Below are positions 1-8,630 of a stretch of 64,000 nucleotides of DNA, piece after piece. This stretch comes from Nocardioides daejeonensis (GTDB taxonomy: Bacteria; Actinomycetota; Actinomycetes; Propionibacteriales; Nocardioidaceae). The first letter of the stretch is position 1. Each line of letters begins with the position of its first letter. Both the position numbers and the translations under genes were made by a program. The notes below the pieces were generated by a model. The model was not told the DNA's origin. It did not search any database and saw only the letters and a program-made list of their open reading frames with translations. The stretch is from NCBI RefSeq assembly GCF_003194585.1, contig NZ_QHKZ01000006.1, forward strand, positions 124,001-188,000, in the 5' to 3' direction.

Positions 1-1
1 T

Positions 2-1015
2 CCCTGCCTCGGACTCGAACTCAGCAACCTTCGCTACTTTCAGGTCCCGGCTGGCGCACTCGTTCTTAGCAACATCCAGGCATGGGAGGCGGCACTTGCC
101 GTGTCGACCGACGTTGAAACGGAATTCATCGGATCGAATCGCTTCCTGAGCTACGTGCCGCGAACCAGCGACGTTGATGTGCGCTACCTGCTGCATTACT
201 TCCTCTCCGAACCGGGACTCCATCAGATACGTCAGGCTTCGCCAGGGACGCAGGTACGAAACCGCACACTGGGACAACAACTGTTCGAGCGCCTGGAAAT
301 CCCCTTGCCCGACGTACGTGAGCAACAACGCATCGCTGCTCGCCTAGACGGCGTGGCCTCTATGACTGCCCGCCTCGACCAGACGCGAGTACCGCTGGCG
401 CGCGTCAAGGCGCGCATCTTGGCCAGGACGGAGATTTCGACTTGCCCTTCCCGACCCCTCAAGGACCTCCTGAAGTCAGCCAGAAGCCCGATCGAAGTCA
501 AGCCCGACGAGTCTTACAGATCGTTGGGGGTGCGATCGTTCGGCAAGGGTCTGATTCGCTATCCGGCGACCAAAGGTGTCGACCTCTCCAAGCTTCGCTA
601 CTTTTCTGTTCGGCCAAGCCGTCTTGTGGTCAGCAACATCAAGGCTTGGGAGGGCGCCGTAGCCATGACCGGCGATGGCGACGAAGGACTGGTGGCGTCC
701 AGCCGATTCCTTCAGTGGGAAGCCGCCGACCCAGCGGCCATCGACCTACAATATCTTCGGCTGTTCTTCGCCACGCCCATGGGTCTGTCGCTGCTTGGAA
801 GGGCATCGCCGGGGTCAGCCGACCGGAACCGGACACTGTCCAGCCAGCGGTTCTTGGACATCGCCGTCCCGTTGCCGCCCCTCGATCAACAACGTCGTCT
901 GGTCGACCTAGCCGCACAGATCGAGGCGATCGAGGCGCAGCTAGAACAACGTGACGCAATTTCGAGCGCGGTCCTCCCGGCGGCAAGGAACGAGGCATTC
1001 GCCGAACTCATCTGA
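2..1015 (+). CDS. hsdS: Type I restriction-modification specificity subunit HsdS, 5'-truncated by window edge
   Basis: The frame is open from the first bases, so the gene starts outside the window. HsdS chooses the DNA target for a type I restriction-modification complex with HsdM and HsdR. Two half-repeats are visible: an LRYF...LVLSNIQAWE block encoded at about 30-95 and an LRYF...LVVSNIKAWE block at about 595-655. Each is followed by a DQQRR- or EQQR-type segment and a helical stretch, the usual two target-recognition domains each with a conserved spacer helix. The C-terminus is a helix rich in E, A and Q. It overlaps the convergent radC-like gene by 8 bp. hsdM and hsdR are not in the window and may lie to the left. 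Confidence 0.85.
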   Translation, partial: PCLGLELSNLRYFQVPAGALVLSNIQAWEAALAVSTDVETEFIGSNRFLSYVPRTSDVDVRYLLHYFLSEPGLHQIRQASPGTQVRNRTLGQQLFERLEIPLPDVREQQRIAARLDGVASMTARLDQTRVPLARVKARILARTEISTCPSRPLKDLLKSARSPIEVKPDESYRSLGVRSFGKGLIRYPATKGVDLSKLRYFSVRPSRLVVSNIKAWEGAVAMTGDGDEGLVASSRFLQWEAADPAAIDLQYLRLFFATPMGLSLLGRASPGSADRNRTLSSQRFLDIAVPLPPLDQQRRLVDLAAQIEAIEAQLEQRDAISSAVLPAARNEAFAELI

Positions 1016-1664
1016 CGCTGCGCCAGGAACGATCCCCAATGACCACGTGATCGAGGAACCGAAGTCCGACCGCATCAGCGGCCCGTTCCACAGCGGCCGT
1101 TGCCTCTCGGTCTCGCGCACTCGGTATCGGATCGCCTGAGGGGTGATTGTGCGCCAGGGCGAACGCTCGACCGTCGTACCGCAGCACGGCCTGCAGCACC
1201 TCTCGGACAGGCAACGGACTCGAATCCAGGCCGCCGGTCGCAACGGGCACAAGCCGAAGCGCGCGATTGGCGGCGTCGGCCACCAGGACCACGACCTTCT
1301 CGCGCCTCTCACGGGCGAGCAACGGGGCGACCAGCTCTGCGATCGCGGCCGCGGAGTCCACGACACGGTTGACCGGCGCCGCAGTTGCCCGGGCAGCCAG
1401 CTCGAACGCGGCAACCAGGCGCGCTGCCTCTGGCGGACCAATGCCCGACGATCGCATCAGCTCCTCGGGAAACGTCGTCGCCAGGCCACTCAGTCCGCCG
1501 AACTCGACAATCAGTTCGTGACCCACCGCAACGTCGTCGCGTCCCTCAGCTTCGATGCCGGCGACCAGGGCAACCAGCTCGGCGTCGCTGAGCGCGCCAG
1601 GTCCCAGACGCAGGAGCCGCTCGCGCGGCTGGTCGCCGGCGAGCGTCCGCGAGCTGATCGACAT
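1008..1664 (-). CDS. radC: RadC-like JAB/MPN-domain protein
   Basis: A 218-residue protein of normal RadC length. The N-terminal part has the helix-hairpin-helix-like RERLLRLGPGALSDAELVAL region. The C-terminal JAB/MPN domain holds the family signature AHNHPSGDPIPSARD followed by LDHVVIGD, giving the JAMM metal ligands (two His and the Asp). Despite the name, RadC proteins have no proven role in DNA repair, and many copies sit on mobile elements, which suits the position next to hsdS and a relaxase. It converges on hsdS and overlaps it by 8 bp. The start used is ATG MSISSRTLAG. Confidence 0.85.
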   Translation of the reverse strand: MSISSRTLAGDQPRERLLRLGPGALSDAELVALVAGIEAEGRDDVAVGHELIVEFGGLSGLATTFPEELMRSSGIGPPEAARLVAAFELAARATAAPVNRVVDSAAAIAELVAPLLARERREKVVVLVADAANRALRLVPVATGGLDSSPLPVREVLQAVLRYDGRAFALAHNHPSGDPIPSARDREATAAVERAADAVGLRFLDHVVIGDRSWRSVR

Positions 1665-1734
1665 CCCGCAACGCTAGGTTGCCCAGCGCGCGGCCACTAT
1701 CGCATCGGAGACGCCTGTGGATAGACAGGCCGTG

Positions 1735-2073
1735 TCAGCCCTTGAAGATGCAGGTCGGGTCGTCGTCGTACTCGGCCAACAACCGCTCGATCGGCAGATC
1801 CGGCTCGAGCAGGTCGTAGAGATGGGCTCGGGAGTTCCGGTCGAACCAGTACAAGGTCCAGCCCTTGGTCTGCTCGTCGTACTTCATCCGAGCCTGCGGA
1901 GTGTCGGTCCACTCCAGGCCCAATGCCGGATTCCACGGCGGCCGATGCTCGACGAGGGTAACGGTCCGACCGCGCACGCGGTACTCCACGCGCACCTGGT
2001 CCCGCATCTCGGGCGGGACCTGCTCATCGCAGAACCGCCGGATCCGCGCGAGATCGGTCTCTGGGACAGCCAT
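1735..2073 (-). CDS. DUF3024 domain protein
   Basis: A small protein of 112 residues from the internal ATG (MAVPETDLARIRRFCDEQVP). The longer open frame to 2133 starts with low-complexity Cys/Arg-rich residues unlike a real N-terminus, so the later start is preferred. The sequence VEYRVRGRTVTLVEHRPPWNP followed by a WTDTPQARMKYD block and W.LYWFDRNS.AHLY matches the pattern I recall for DUF3024, a short actinobacterial family of unknown function. It lies upstream of radC on the same strand with a 70-bp gap. No function is proposed. Confidence 0.7.
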   Translation of the reverse strand: MAVPETDLARIRRFCDEQVPPEMRDQVRVEYRVRGRTVTLVEHRPPWNPALGLEWTDTPQARMKYDEQTKGWTLYWFDRNSRAHLYDLLEPDLPIERLLAEYDDDPTCIFKG

Positions 2074-2231
2074 GGACTCAGTATCTGACGAGCACCACCG
2101 CCACCGACAACCTGCCCCACCCCTCTCGTTCACCCTTGACTGACAATCATCGACTTTCGTCGGTCCCTAAGATCTCCCCAGCCTCCACCCGCCCTTCGCC
2201 CTCAACACCTCCCTTTCCTGCGGCACGCATG

Positions 2232-2247
2232 CTACGAAGGTTCGTAG
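2232..2247. repeat. Short perfect inverted repeat upstream of the relaxase gene
   Basis: CTACGAA-GG-TTCGTAG is a perfect 7-2-7 palindrome 53 bp before the relaxase start. Such a compact dyad fits a protein-binding operator better than an RNA hairpin. It could be a regulator site or part of an origin of transfer. Confidence 0.5.
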
Positions 2248-2249
2248 AT

Positions 2250-2284
2250 GGGTCGCCCGTGATCGGGCGGCCCACGCGGCTTTT
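2250..2284 (+). other. GC-rich stem-loop followed by TTTT: terminator or oriT inverted repeat
   Basis: Arms 2250-2259 (GGGTCGCCCG) and 2264-2273 (CGGGCGGCCC) form a 10-bp stem with one G-T pair and a TGAT loop. Seven bases later comes TTTT at 2281-2284. The stem lies 27 bp before the relaxase start, so it could be a terminator for upstream transcription or the inverted repeat beside a nic site. The sequence alone does not decide. Confidence 0.4.
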
Positions 2285-2299
2285 CTAGGGGTCCGTTGG

Positions 2300-4942
2300 T
2301 TGTCGACGGACGTCGCTGGGGCGGTGATCTACGTGCACGGAGGCGTGAAGTTCTACCGAGGCGCTGCTCGTGCCGCGCGCTCCTATGTCGAGCGCGATCG
2401 CTCGCGCGCCGATGACTACTACCTCGGTGAGGGCAGCGGCGTCGCGGAGCGGCTGACCGCGACCCCCGCTGGCGTCGCGGGAGGCGGCTCGATGGACGGC
2501 GAGACCTATGAGCAGTGGGTCGCTGGGATCGACATCGACACCGGATCCAAGAAGGGTCGGGTCCGGGAGGACTCGAACGCGCTGCGTTTCGTCGAGGTCA
2601 CAGTCAACGGACCCAAGACATGGTCGCTGGCGGCCGCGCTGCATCCGGAGATCTCGGCCGCGCTGGACACGGCCCAGGACAAGGCCGCCCAGGAGATCGT
2701 CGCCTGGGTGGCCGCGCACGCGACCACCCGCGTCGGGCCGCGCGGTCGTCAGGTGCAAGTCCCGGTCGAGAAGATGGAGGCAGCGATCATCCGGCACTAC
2801 ACGTCCCGCGCCGGCGATCCACACCGCCACCTACACCTGCAGATCAACGCCCGCGTGTACGCCGCCGGCGGCCGGCGCGCCCTCCACTCGGTCGGCTTCC
2901 GCGACTCGATCGAGGCCATCAACGGCATCGGCCACGCGGCTGTGACCACCGATCCGGAGTTTCGGTCCGTGCTCGCAGCCCACGGATTCACGATTGACCC
3001 CGACACGAGCGAGATCCGCGAGCTCATGCCGTACGCGGGAGCGTTCAGCGCCAGGGCCTCGCAGATCCGCCGCAACGTCGACCGCTACGAGGCCGTATGG
3101 CGGAGCGAGCATCCCGGCGAGGAGCCCGGCCCACGGCGCCGCGCAATCTGGGACCGGCGCGCATGGGCCGAGGCTCGACCCGACAAGATCGTGCCCAGCG
3201 ACGGGCGGGAGCGCGTCGCCCAGTGGAACCATGAGCTCCGCGACCTCGGCTACAGGGGCCCGGCAGGGTCCGTCACCCTTCAAGGCACCCAGGCGGGATG
3301 GATCGACCGGGATGCCGCCGCGGACCTGGTCGTCTCCATTCTCGGCTCGAGGGCTTCGACGTGGAACGAGGCCGACATCCGCGGAAAGACGGAGGTCCTG
3401 CTCGCTCAGACCTGCCTCCTCGCGGGCCGGGCGCTGCGGGTCGAGCTGGCCGGGGACATCACGGGGCGGGCCGTCGGGCGGTGTAGCCGCCTGCTGAAGG
3501 GCGAGGACGTTCCGGCGCACGTCAGGTCGTTCACCTCGCCGCGCGTGCTGGACGTCGAGGCCGATCTCATCGCCCGCTTGTCACGCCGAGGGACGCGACC
3601 AGCCGGCCGGGCCCGTGTCGGCGCCCGCGGGCTCGACCGGGTCGCCCCGACGCAAGCCGCTGTCGTCGGCGCGCTCGCTGGCGGCGGCGAGCTCGTCGTG
3701 ATCGAGGGCGCGGCGGGCGCCGGCAAGACGACGGCTCTGCGCTCGGCCCAGTCGATGCTCGCCCGCCAGGGGCACCGGCTCGTGGTCGTCACCCCGACAC
3801 TCAAGGCGGCTGAGGTCGCCGCTGCCGAGACCGGTGCCGACGGCCACTCCGCAGCCTGGCTCATCCACCAGCACGGCTGGCGCTGGGACGCCGACGGCCA
3901 CTGGACCCGCGAACCCGGCCCAGTGCCCGACGAGACGGCGCGACTACTCGTCGGCGATCTCCTGCTCGTCGACGAGGCCGGGACGCTCGACCAGGACACC
4001 GCCCGCGCGCTTCTCACGATCGCCGACGAAGCCGACGCGCGGATCGCCTTCGTCGGCGACCGGCACCAGCTACCCGCCGTCGGCCGCGGCGACGTACTCG
4101 ACCACGCCATCACCTGGGCACACCCGACCGCCGTCGTCTCGCTCGACAAGGTGCATCGCTTCGAGGATCCCGAGTACGCCGCGCTCAGCCTCCGCATGCG
4201 CAACGGCGACGGACCGGGACGCGTGTTCGACGAGCTCCAGCGACGCCGTCAAATCGTCGTCCATGCCTCCGAGGTCGAGCGGACCGCGGCACTCGCCGAC
4301 GTCGGGGGCGCTGGCGACCTCGTCATCGCAGACCGGCGGGAGCAGGTGGCCGACCTCAACGCTGCCATCCGCGAACGACGAGGCGACTACGAGCCCAATC
4401 GCCGCGAGGTCATCACCGCGGCCGGCGAACGGATCGCCGTAGGCGACCGAGTCGCTACCCGGCGCAACGATCCCGACCTCCAGGCCGCCAACCGGCAGAC
4501 CTGGACGGGCGCCGGCATCGGCGAAGACGGCAGCATCACGCTCCGCGGCAGGGGGCGTGAGCGTCAGATCCCATCCGAGTACGCCGCGCGGTTCGTCGAG
4601 CTCGCCTACGCCACCACAGTCCACGGGGCCCAGGGCGACACCGTTGACCGAGCCCACTTCGCCCTGAGCGCGACCAACGGTGCCGCTTCGGCATACGTCG
4701 CAATGACCAGAGACCATCAGACAAACGTCGCGCACCTCGTCGCCGAGACCGTCGAGGAAGCCCGGAAGCAGTGGATCGACACCTTCGCACGCAACCGCGC
4801 GGACCTCGGGCCCGCGCACGCACGCAGCCAGGCGATCGACGCGATCGAGCGCTACGGGGCGCAGCCCCGCAGGCGGCCAGCGCAGCCACCGCCGCCCTTG
4901 CCGACGCACCCGGCGAGTCGAGGGCCGAGCCTCGGGCTGTGA
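2300..4942 (+). CDS. MobF-family conjugative relaxase with C-terminal helicase (TrwC/TraI-like)
   Basis: An 880-residue protein starting at a TTG codon. The first 300 residues are a TrwC-type relaxase: a DDYYLGEG block, then the metal-binding histidine cluster in GDPHRHLHLQINARV. A RecD-like helicase follows, with Walker A GAAGAGKTTAL near residue 470, Walker B LLLVDEAG and a C-terminal YATTVHGAQGDT (UvrD-C-type) motif. The family nicks oriT, stays covalently bound to the 5' end and unwinds the strand for transfer. No coupling protein or type IV secretion gene is nearby, so this looks like a mobilizable element or a remnant of an integrative conjugative element. The start is uncertain. Confidence 0.85.
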   Translation: MSTDVAGAVIYVHGGVKFYRGAARAARSYVERDRSRADDYYLGEGSGVAERLTATPAGVAGGGSMDGETYEQWVAGIDIDTGSKKGRVREDSNALRFVEVTVNGPKTWSLAAALHPEISAALDTAQDKAAQEIVAWVAAHATTRVGPRGRQVQVPVEKMEAAIIRHYTSRAGDPHRHLHLQINARVYAAGGRRALHSVGFRDSIEAINGIGHAAVTTDPEFRSVLAAHGFTIDPDTSEIRELMPYAGAFSARASQIRRNVDRYEAVWRSEHPGEEPGPRRRAIWDRRAWAEARPDKIVPSDGRERVAQWNHELRDLGYRGPAGSVTLQGTQAGWIDRDAAADLVVSILGSRASTWNEADIRGKTEVLLAQTCLLAGRALRVELAGDITGRAVGRCSRLLKGEDVPAHVRSFTSPRVLDVEADLIARLSRRGTRPAGRARVGARGLDRVAPTQAAVVGALAGGGELVVIEGAAGAGKTTALRSAQSMLARQGHRLVVVTPTLKAAEVAAAETGADGHSAAWLIHQHGWRWDADGHWTREPGPVPDETARLLVGDLLLVDEAGTLDQDTARALLTIADEADARIAFVGDRHQLPAVGRGDVLDHAITWAHPTAVVSLDKVHRFEDPEYAALSLRMRNGDGPGRVFDELQRRRQIVVHASEVERTAALADVGGAGDLVIADRREQVADLNAAIRERRGDYEPNRREVITAAGERIAVGDRVATRRNDPDLQAANRQTWTGAGIGEDGSITLRGRGRERQIPSEYAARFVELAYATTVHGAQGDTVDRAHFALSATNGAASAYVAMTRDHQTNVAHLVAETVEEARKQWIDTFARNRADLGPAHARSQAIDAIERYGAQPRRRPAQPPPPLPTHPASRGPSLGL

Positions 4943-4945
4943 GCA

Positions 4946-5284
4946 TCAGGCGGGATTGCGCTTTCGTTCCCTTCTCTGCGGCCACGCTAGGCCAATCTCG
5001 CCAGCGATGCGCGCACTGATGCCGCCGGGATCGCGCGGCGGTCGGTCCTGCGAGGCGGTGGCGGCGTCGATCAGCGGTTGCCACGCCTCACGGACCGCCT
5101 GGGGCAGGTCCAGCTTGCGCACTCGAAGCCGACGACGACGTTGAACACATACGCCCACCTGTGGCCAACCGCAGAGGACCGCACCCCGCAAGGCCGCTGA
5201 GTCGATCATGTCCGCGTCGCTCGGCAAGCCGTCCGCGACTCTGGCCAGGTTTGGGGCGAGCCCGGCTGAATGAGTCCAGGGCAT
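4946..5284 (-). CDS. Possible small hypothetical protein in the relaxase-abrB gap
   Basis: The 435-bp stretch 4943-5377 has no clear gene. The best candidate is this 112-residue frame read from ATG MPWTHSAGLAP to the stop at 4946, ending in a charged tail (RRERKRNPA). Codon choice is only partly convincing, no domain is recognised, and the frame stays open upstream through the abrB promoter. It may be a real orphan, a decayed gene or chance. Confidence 0.3.
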   Translation of the reverse strand: MPWTHSAGLAPNLARVADGLPSDADMIDSAALRGAVLCGWPQVGVCVQRRRRLRVRKLDLPQAVREAWQPLIDAATASQDRPPRDPGGISARIAGEIGLAWPQRRERKRNPA

Positions 5285-5352
5285 GCGCCAGCGGGACGTG
5301 CCAGCGACCAATTTGACGGGGCGAGGTGCGGCGAGACCGAATAGGCCGCTGG

Positions 5353-5377
5353 CTAATAGTTCTATTAGTATAGAGAG
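5353..5377 (+). promoter_or_regulatory. Probable autoregulatory operator/promoter of the abrB-like gene
   Basis: CTAATAG-TT-CTATTAG (5353-5368) is a perfect 7-2-7 palindrome in an AT-rich island within very GC-rich DNA. It overlaps a TAGTAT -10-like element and ends nine bases before the ATG, with AGAGAG as a weak ribosome site. AbrB/MazE-type antitoxins usually bind such dyads in their own promoter, so this is the likely autoregulatory site. Confidence 0.6.
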
Positions 5378-5569
5378 ATGGCGACTCCAATCGGGCCTCG
5401 AAGGCTGACCACGGTCAGACAGGTCTCGATACCGGCCCGGCTGCTGCGAGAGCTCAACCTGGAGCCGGGCGACGAGGTCTACTTCTCGCTGTCCGAGAGC
5501 TCGCCCAAGCGAATCCTGATCATCCCGAGTGCCGAGGTCGACGACGGGCAAGAGAAGGTAGGTGGATGA
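5378..5569 (+). CDS. AbrB/MazE/SpoVT-type DNA-binding protein (antitoxin-like)
   Basis: A 63-residue protein with the swapped-hairpin AbrB fold signature: TTVRQVSIPARLLRELNLEPGD followed by EVYFSL. This matches the usual form VTIPKELRELLGLKPGD of MazE, AbrB and SpoVT domains. Such proteins are small DNA-binding antitoxins or transition-state regulators. The gene overlaps the next one by 4 bp (ATGA), a typical antitoxin-then-effector arrangement. The perfect dyad just upstream is a good candidate for its own operator. Confidence 0.8.
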   Translation: MATPIGPRRLTTVRQVSIPARLLRELNLEPGDEVYFSLSESSPKRILIIPSAEVDDGQEKVGG

Positions 5570-6150
5570 CCGTGCTTAGCGACCTCGCCTCGGGCGCCCC
5601 GTGCGAGCGCACTGCTCAGCAGCGATGGCGGAAGTTGGTCGGTGATGCGACGAGCGTCGAGTGGGCGCAGGCCGCAGTCGCGGCTGCTGCTGCCGCAACA
5701 ATGGTCGACGCGTCACTGCTAGGGCCGGCAACACTCGCCGACACCACCGTGGTGACGGCAGTCGACTTCGATGACGCCGTCATCGACGCTCGGCTCCACA
5801 TCGGCCTTCCGCCTGCACTCGACCGGGCCACGTTGCGAGAGCGTCTCGACGGTGGCGGCACCGCCGCCGCGGCACCGGTGCGCGATGCAATGTTCTTCGG
5901 CATCTGGGGCAGGACCAGCCTGACTTCGATGTCTCGCCTCGGCGGCTACGGCATGCCGGTCCTGCTGTCCCCCGCACATGCCGACATGGACCCGCTAGCT
6001 CTCGCGGAATGCGACTGGCGCGGCATCGGCGTCGCCACAACGGACGGAACCGGCGCGCTTCAGTGGAAGCTGCCGCCTGTGCCGGCTCGTCGGCGAGGTG
6101 TGACGAACATGCGGTTCGAGCAGTTGCTCGACCTTGCCCTTACTCACTGA
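5566..6150 (+). CDS. Unknown protein coupled to the AbrB-like gene
   Basis: A 194-residue protein I do not recognise. The first third is helical and alanine-rich. A middle part reads VVTAVDFDDAVIDARLHIGLPPALDR, and a later part has RDAMFFGIWGRTSLTSMSRLGGYGMPVLLSP. There is no signal peptide or membrane segment, and no PIN, MazF, RelE or HipA motif. Its start codon overlaps the stop of the AbrB-like gene, so it is co-translated and could be the partner toxin or another effector. It converges with the TGT-like gene, leaving 52 bp. Confidence 0.65.
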   Translation: MTVLSDLASGAPCERTAQQRWRKLVGDATSVEWAQAAVAAAAAATMVDASLLGPATLADTTVVTAVDFDDAVIDARLHIGLPPALDRATLRERLDGGGTAAAAPVRDAMFFGIWGRTSLTSMSRLGGYGMPVLLSPAHADMDPLALAECDWRGIGVATTDGTGALQWKLPPVPARRRGVTNMRFEQLLDLALTH

Positions 6151-6202
6151 TTCCTGAGCAGAGACGCCCGCTCGTCGTAGATCTCGGTCGCGGAGGCGAC
6201 GG

Positions 6203-7333
6203 TCAGACGGTTGTGCCCTGAATAACCTGTGCGACCCAGGCGCCGAGGAACTTCGGAGCGTCGCCCCAGGCGCCGCCGGTCTCGCTGTCGAGCTCGAGTG
6301 CCCGGAACTGAGCGGTCTGGCACATGCCGCGCCACAGCTCCCGCCGCCGGCTGGAGGTGAGGTTGTCGTCGAGCACCTCGCCCACCAGGACAGAGACGAT
6401 CGCGAGGCTGTGCTGGAAGGCCTGATCCTCGGTCGCCATCCAGTCCAGGGAACGGCCGTAACAGGTCGTACACGGGCAGGACCACATTGGGTCGGGCAGC
6501 CGATGGATGGCGTCGTCGATCTTGTCCAGGCGAGTCAGGCTGAGGGTGTCCTTGACGATCGCGGAGATCGACGGGATGTGGCCCCCGCCGCCGCCCTTGC
6601 CGATGGGGTAGATGTGACGCAGCGATGTCGAGGTGCCGAAGGCGCCGCTGCGGGCACCCCAGGCAAGCGCGCCGACGATCGAGAGGTCGCAGCGCAGAAG
6701 CAGGACCGGGACCTCGGCTCGCTCAAGGAGCTCGATGAGGCCACTGACGTTCTTCCGCGCCCCGAACGGGTCATCCCTGTGCTCGACCATGAGGCCGATG
6801 GCGACTCCGGCAGCATTGACCTCGTCGATAAGGTCGCCGAGGTCGCGGGTCAGGAACTCGTTGGCGACCGGGAGTGCGGCGACGACGTGGCGTCCCATCT
6901 TCTCCGTGGCGCGGAGAACCGCGCGCAGGGCCTTGATGTCCCCTGCAGGGATGTAGCCAGAGTTGGTCAAAGGGTGGGCGATACCGAGGTTGGTCTGCAT
7001 CCGCACCCAGGTGCTGCTCATCTCGGTCGCGCCATATGCACGCTTCTTGCCCCGGTAGCGGTCGGCGTCCAGCATCAGCGCGCTCGGGGCGGCGCCGCTG
7101 GCGACGTAGCGCTTGGCGATGTCGGTCAGGACGTGGTTGGCCGAGCCGAGGCTGACGCACACGACGGCACCGAGGTTCTCGCTGGCACACACCGGAGCGA
7201 CCAGGTCGAGGCGGTCGGCGCGAGTGTGGACCAGCAAGTGAGGGAAGTCGTCGTCGAAGATCGCGTTGACGTCGGTCGCCGACGTAGCGGCTGGGCGGAG
7301 GCCGGTGCTCGGGTTCATCTCAGTTCCCTCCAC
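6203..7333 (-). CDS. Unknown alpha/beta-barrel-like protein with TGT-like zinc motif, partner of the XRE-ImmA gene
   Basis: A 376-residue protein without a name I can assign. Alternating strand and helix segments (HLLVHTRADRLDLVAPV, GAVVCVSLGS, HVVAALPVANEFL, VPVLLLRCDLSIVGALAWGA) suggest a TIM-barrel-like enzyme. Near the C-terminus is W-S-C286-P-C288-T-T-C291 with a histidine at 308 in AFQHSLAIV. This recalls the CxCxxC...H zinc site of tRNA-guanine transglycosylases and their DNA-modifying relatives such as DpdA, though the C-to-H spacing (16 residues) is shorter than usual. Its 5' end overlaps the XRE/ImmA gene by 14 bp, so the two are co-expressed. The enzymatic role is inferred only from the motif. 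Confidence 0.55.
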   Translation of the reverse strand: MEGTEMNPSTGLRPAATSATDVNAIFDDDFPHLLVHTRADRLDLVAPVCASENLGAVVCVSLGSANHVLTDIAKRYVASGAAPSALMLDADRYRGKKRAYGATEMSSTWVRMQTNLGIAHPLTNSGYIPAGDIKALRAVLRATEKMGRHVVAALPVANEFLTRDLGDLIDEVNAAGVAIGLMVEHRDDPFGARKNVSGLIELLERAEVPVLLLRCDLSIVGALAWGARSGAFGTSTSLRHIYPIGKGGGGGHIPSISAIVKDTLSLTRLDKIDDAIHRLPDPMWSCPCTTCYGRSLDWMATEDQAFQHSLAIVSVLVGEVLDDNLTSSRRRELWRGMCQTAQFRALELDSETGGAWGDAPKFLGAWVAQVIQGTTV

Positions 7334-8630
7334 TACTGCGGTTATCGCCGTCCGTGGACGACAGGTCGGTGCCCGCGGTGGCCGCGAGCCTCTCGGGGGT
7401 TCGGCGGCTCGAAGGGCTCGCAGGGGTTGTGGTGCTGGTGGCGTTCAGGTTGAGAACGCGGCGAGGAGCGAGCTGCTCCTGCGGAGCCGGCAGGAAGTGC
7501 CGCTCGAAGCTCGCTGGGGTCATGTACGCCATCGCAGCAAGGTCCTTCATGGTGAGACCGAGCTGGCTCTGCCCGATGGCAAATGCCTTGGCCAGCAGGG
7601 TGGGGGTCTCGACGGAGACATTGCCTGGCTCGTTGATGTCCCACCCCAGTTTGGCGAGCCGAACCCGGAACTCGCGGAACTGGCGGTCGGAGATGTGGTT
7701 CGTGTCGCGGGCGCGCTGGATGAGCATGCCGATGGAGACACCCCACTCCTCCTTTAGCCGGAGCAGGCGCACGAGGTCACCGGTATTGAGGCCGTCGAGC
7801 TGCCCCGCGATCTCGGACGCGGGGACGAGGAACTCGCCGGCGAAGCGGTTGGCCTCGCGTTCGGCGTCGTCGCTGGGGATGCGGTGCAGCAGCAGGTGGG
7901 CGAGCTCATGGGCGAGGGTGAACCGGACTCGGTCCGCGGGCAGGTCGGCGTTGATGACGATGATCGGCGGCTGCGTGAGGTCGGCTGGCCAGCTGCTGAC
8001 GCCGTCCTGAGCCCGGCTGCCAAGGTTGCGGTAGACGACGAGGATGCCGTGGGCCTCGAGAAGTCCGATGAGGTTCTGGACCGGCCCGGACAGCTGCCAG
8101 CGCTGGCGAAGGTACCGGGCGGCGGCGTCGGCGCGAACGGGGTCGAATGTGGCGCCCTCTTCCGCCTCCCGCTCTGAGTGCCCTGCATCCAGTCCTGCCC
8201 CGGTCGATCCGTTGCGGGCCGCGTTCACGGCGGCGGCGTTGGCGTGGGCGATGACATCGACAGGGTCGATGTCGGTGGCGAGCTGGGCGTGGACGCCGTC
8301 GAAGATTCCCTCAACGGTGACGCGGGTCAGGTGGGCGATCCCGTCGATCCGCTTGGTGGCGGCCGCGCTGAGCTTCGACTGGCGACGGCGGTGGTGCAGG
8401 CACGTGTTGGCGGTGTCGACGCGGGCGATCGGACGGCAGAGCAGGGCCGGCGGGCAGTCGAGTACTTCTGCGATATGCGTCAGGCGGTCGCCGGCGACGT
8501 CAGTCGCGCCGGACTCGATTTTGGAGATCACAGCCTGCGATATACCGGTCTTAGCGGCCAGGTCCCGCTGGGTCCAGCCCTTAGCCTCGCGCGTCAGCAC
8601 GAGCATCTGGGGGGTCAGCACGAGGTCCAC
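7320..8630 (-). CDS. XRE-family regulator fused to ImmA/IrrE metallopeptidase
   Basis: A 436-residue protein starting at GTG. Residues about 8-62 form a helix-turn-helix (REAKGWTQRDLAAKTGISQAVISKIESGATD). The centre has the zinc peptidase signature FTLAHELAHLLLH with a downstream EREANRFAGEFLVP, the ImmA/IrrE (COG2856) pattern. Family members such as ImmA and Deinococcus IrrE cleave a repressor after a stress signal. The tail after residue about 380 is low-complexity. It is first in a two-gene unit with the TGT-like protein and probably controls that unit. Both genes lie in the accessory region. Confidence 0.85.
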   Translation of the reverse strand: MDLVLTPQMLVLTREAKGWTQRDLAAKTGISQAVISKIESGATDVAGDRLTHIAEVLDCPPALLCRPIARVDTANTCLHHRRRQSKLSAAATKRIDGIAHLTRVTVEGIFDGVHAQLATDIDPVDVIAHANAAAVNAARNGSTGAGLDAGHSEREAEEGATFDPVRADAAARYLRQRWQLSGPVQNLIGLLEAHGILVVYRNLGSRAQDGVSSWPADLTQPPIIVINADLPADRVRFTLAHELAHLLLHRIPSDDAEREANRFAGEFLVPASEIAGQLDGLNTGDLVRLLRLKEEWGVSIGMLIQRARDTNHISDRQFREFRVRLAKLGWDINEPGNVSVETPTLLAKAFAIGQSQLGLTMKDLAAMAYMTPASFERHFLPAPQEQLAPRRVLNLNATSTTTPASPSSRRTPERLAATAGTDLSSTDGDNRSSGGN

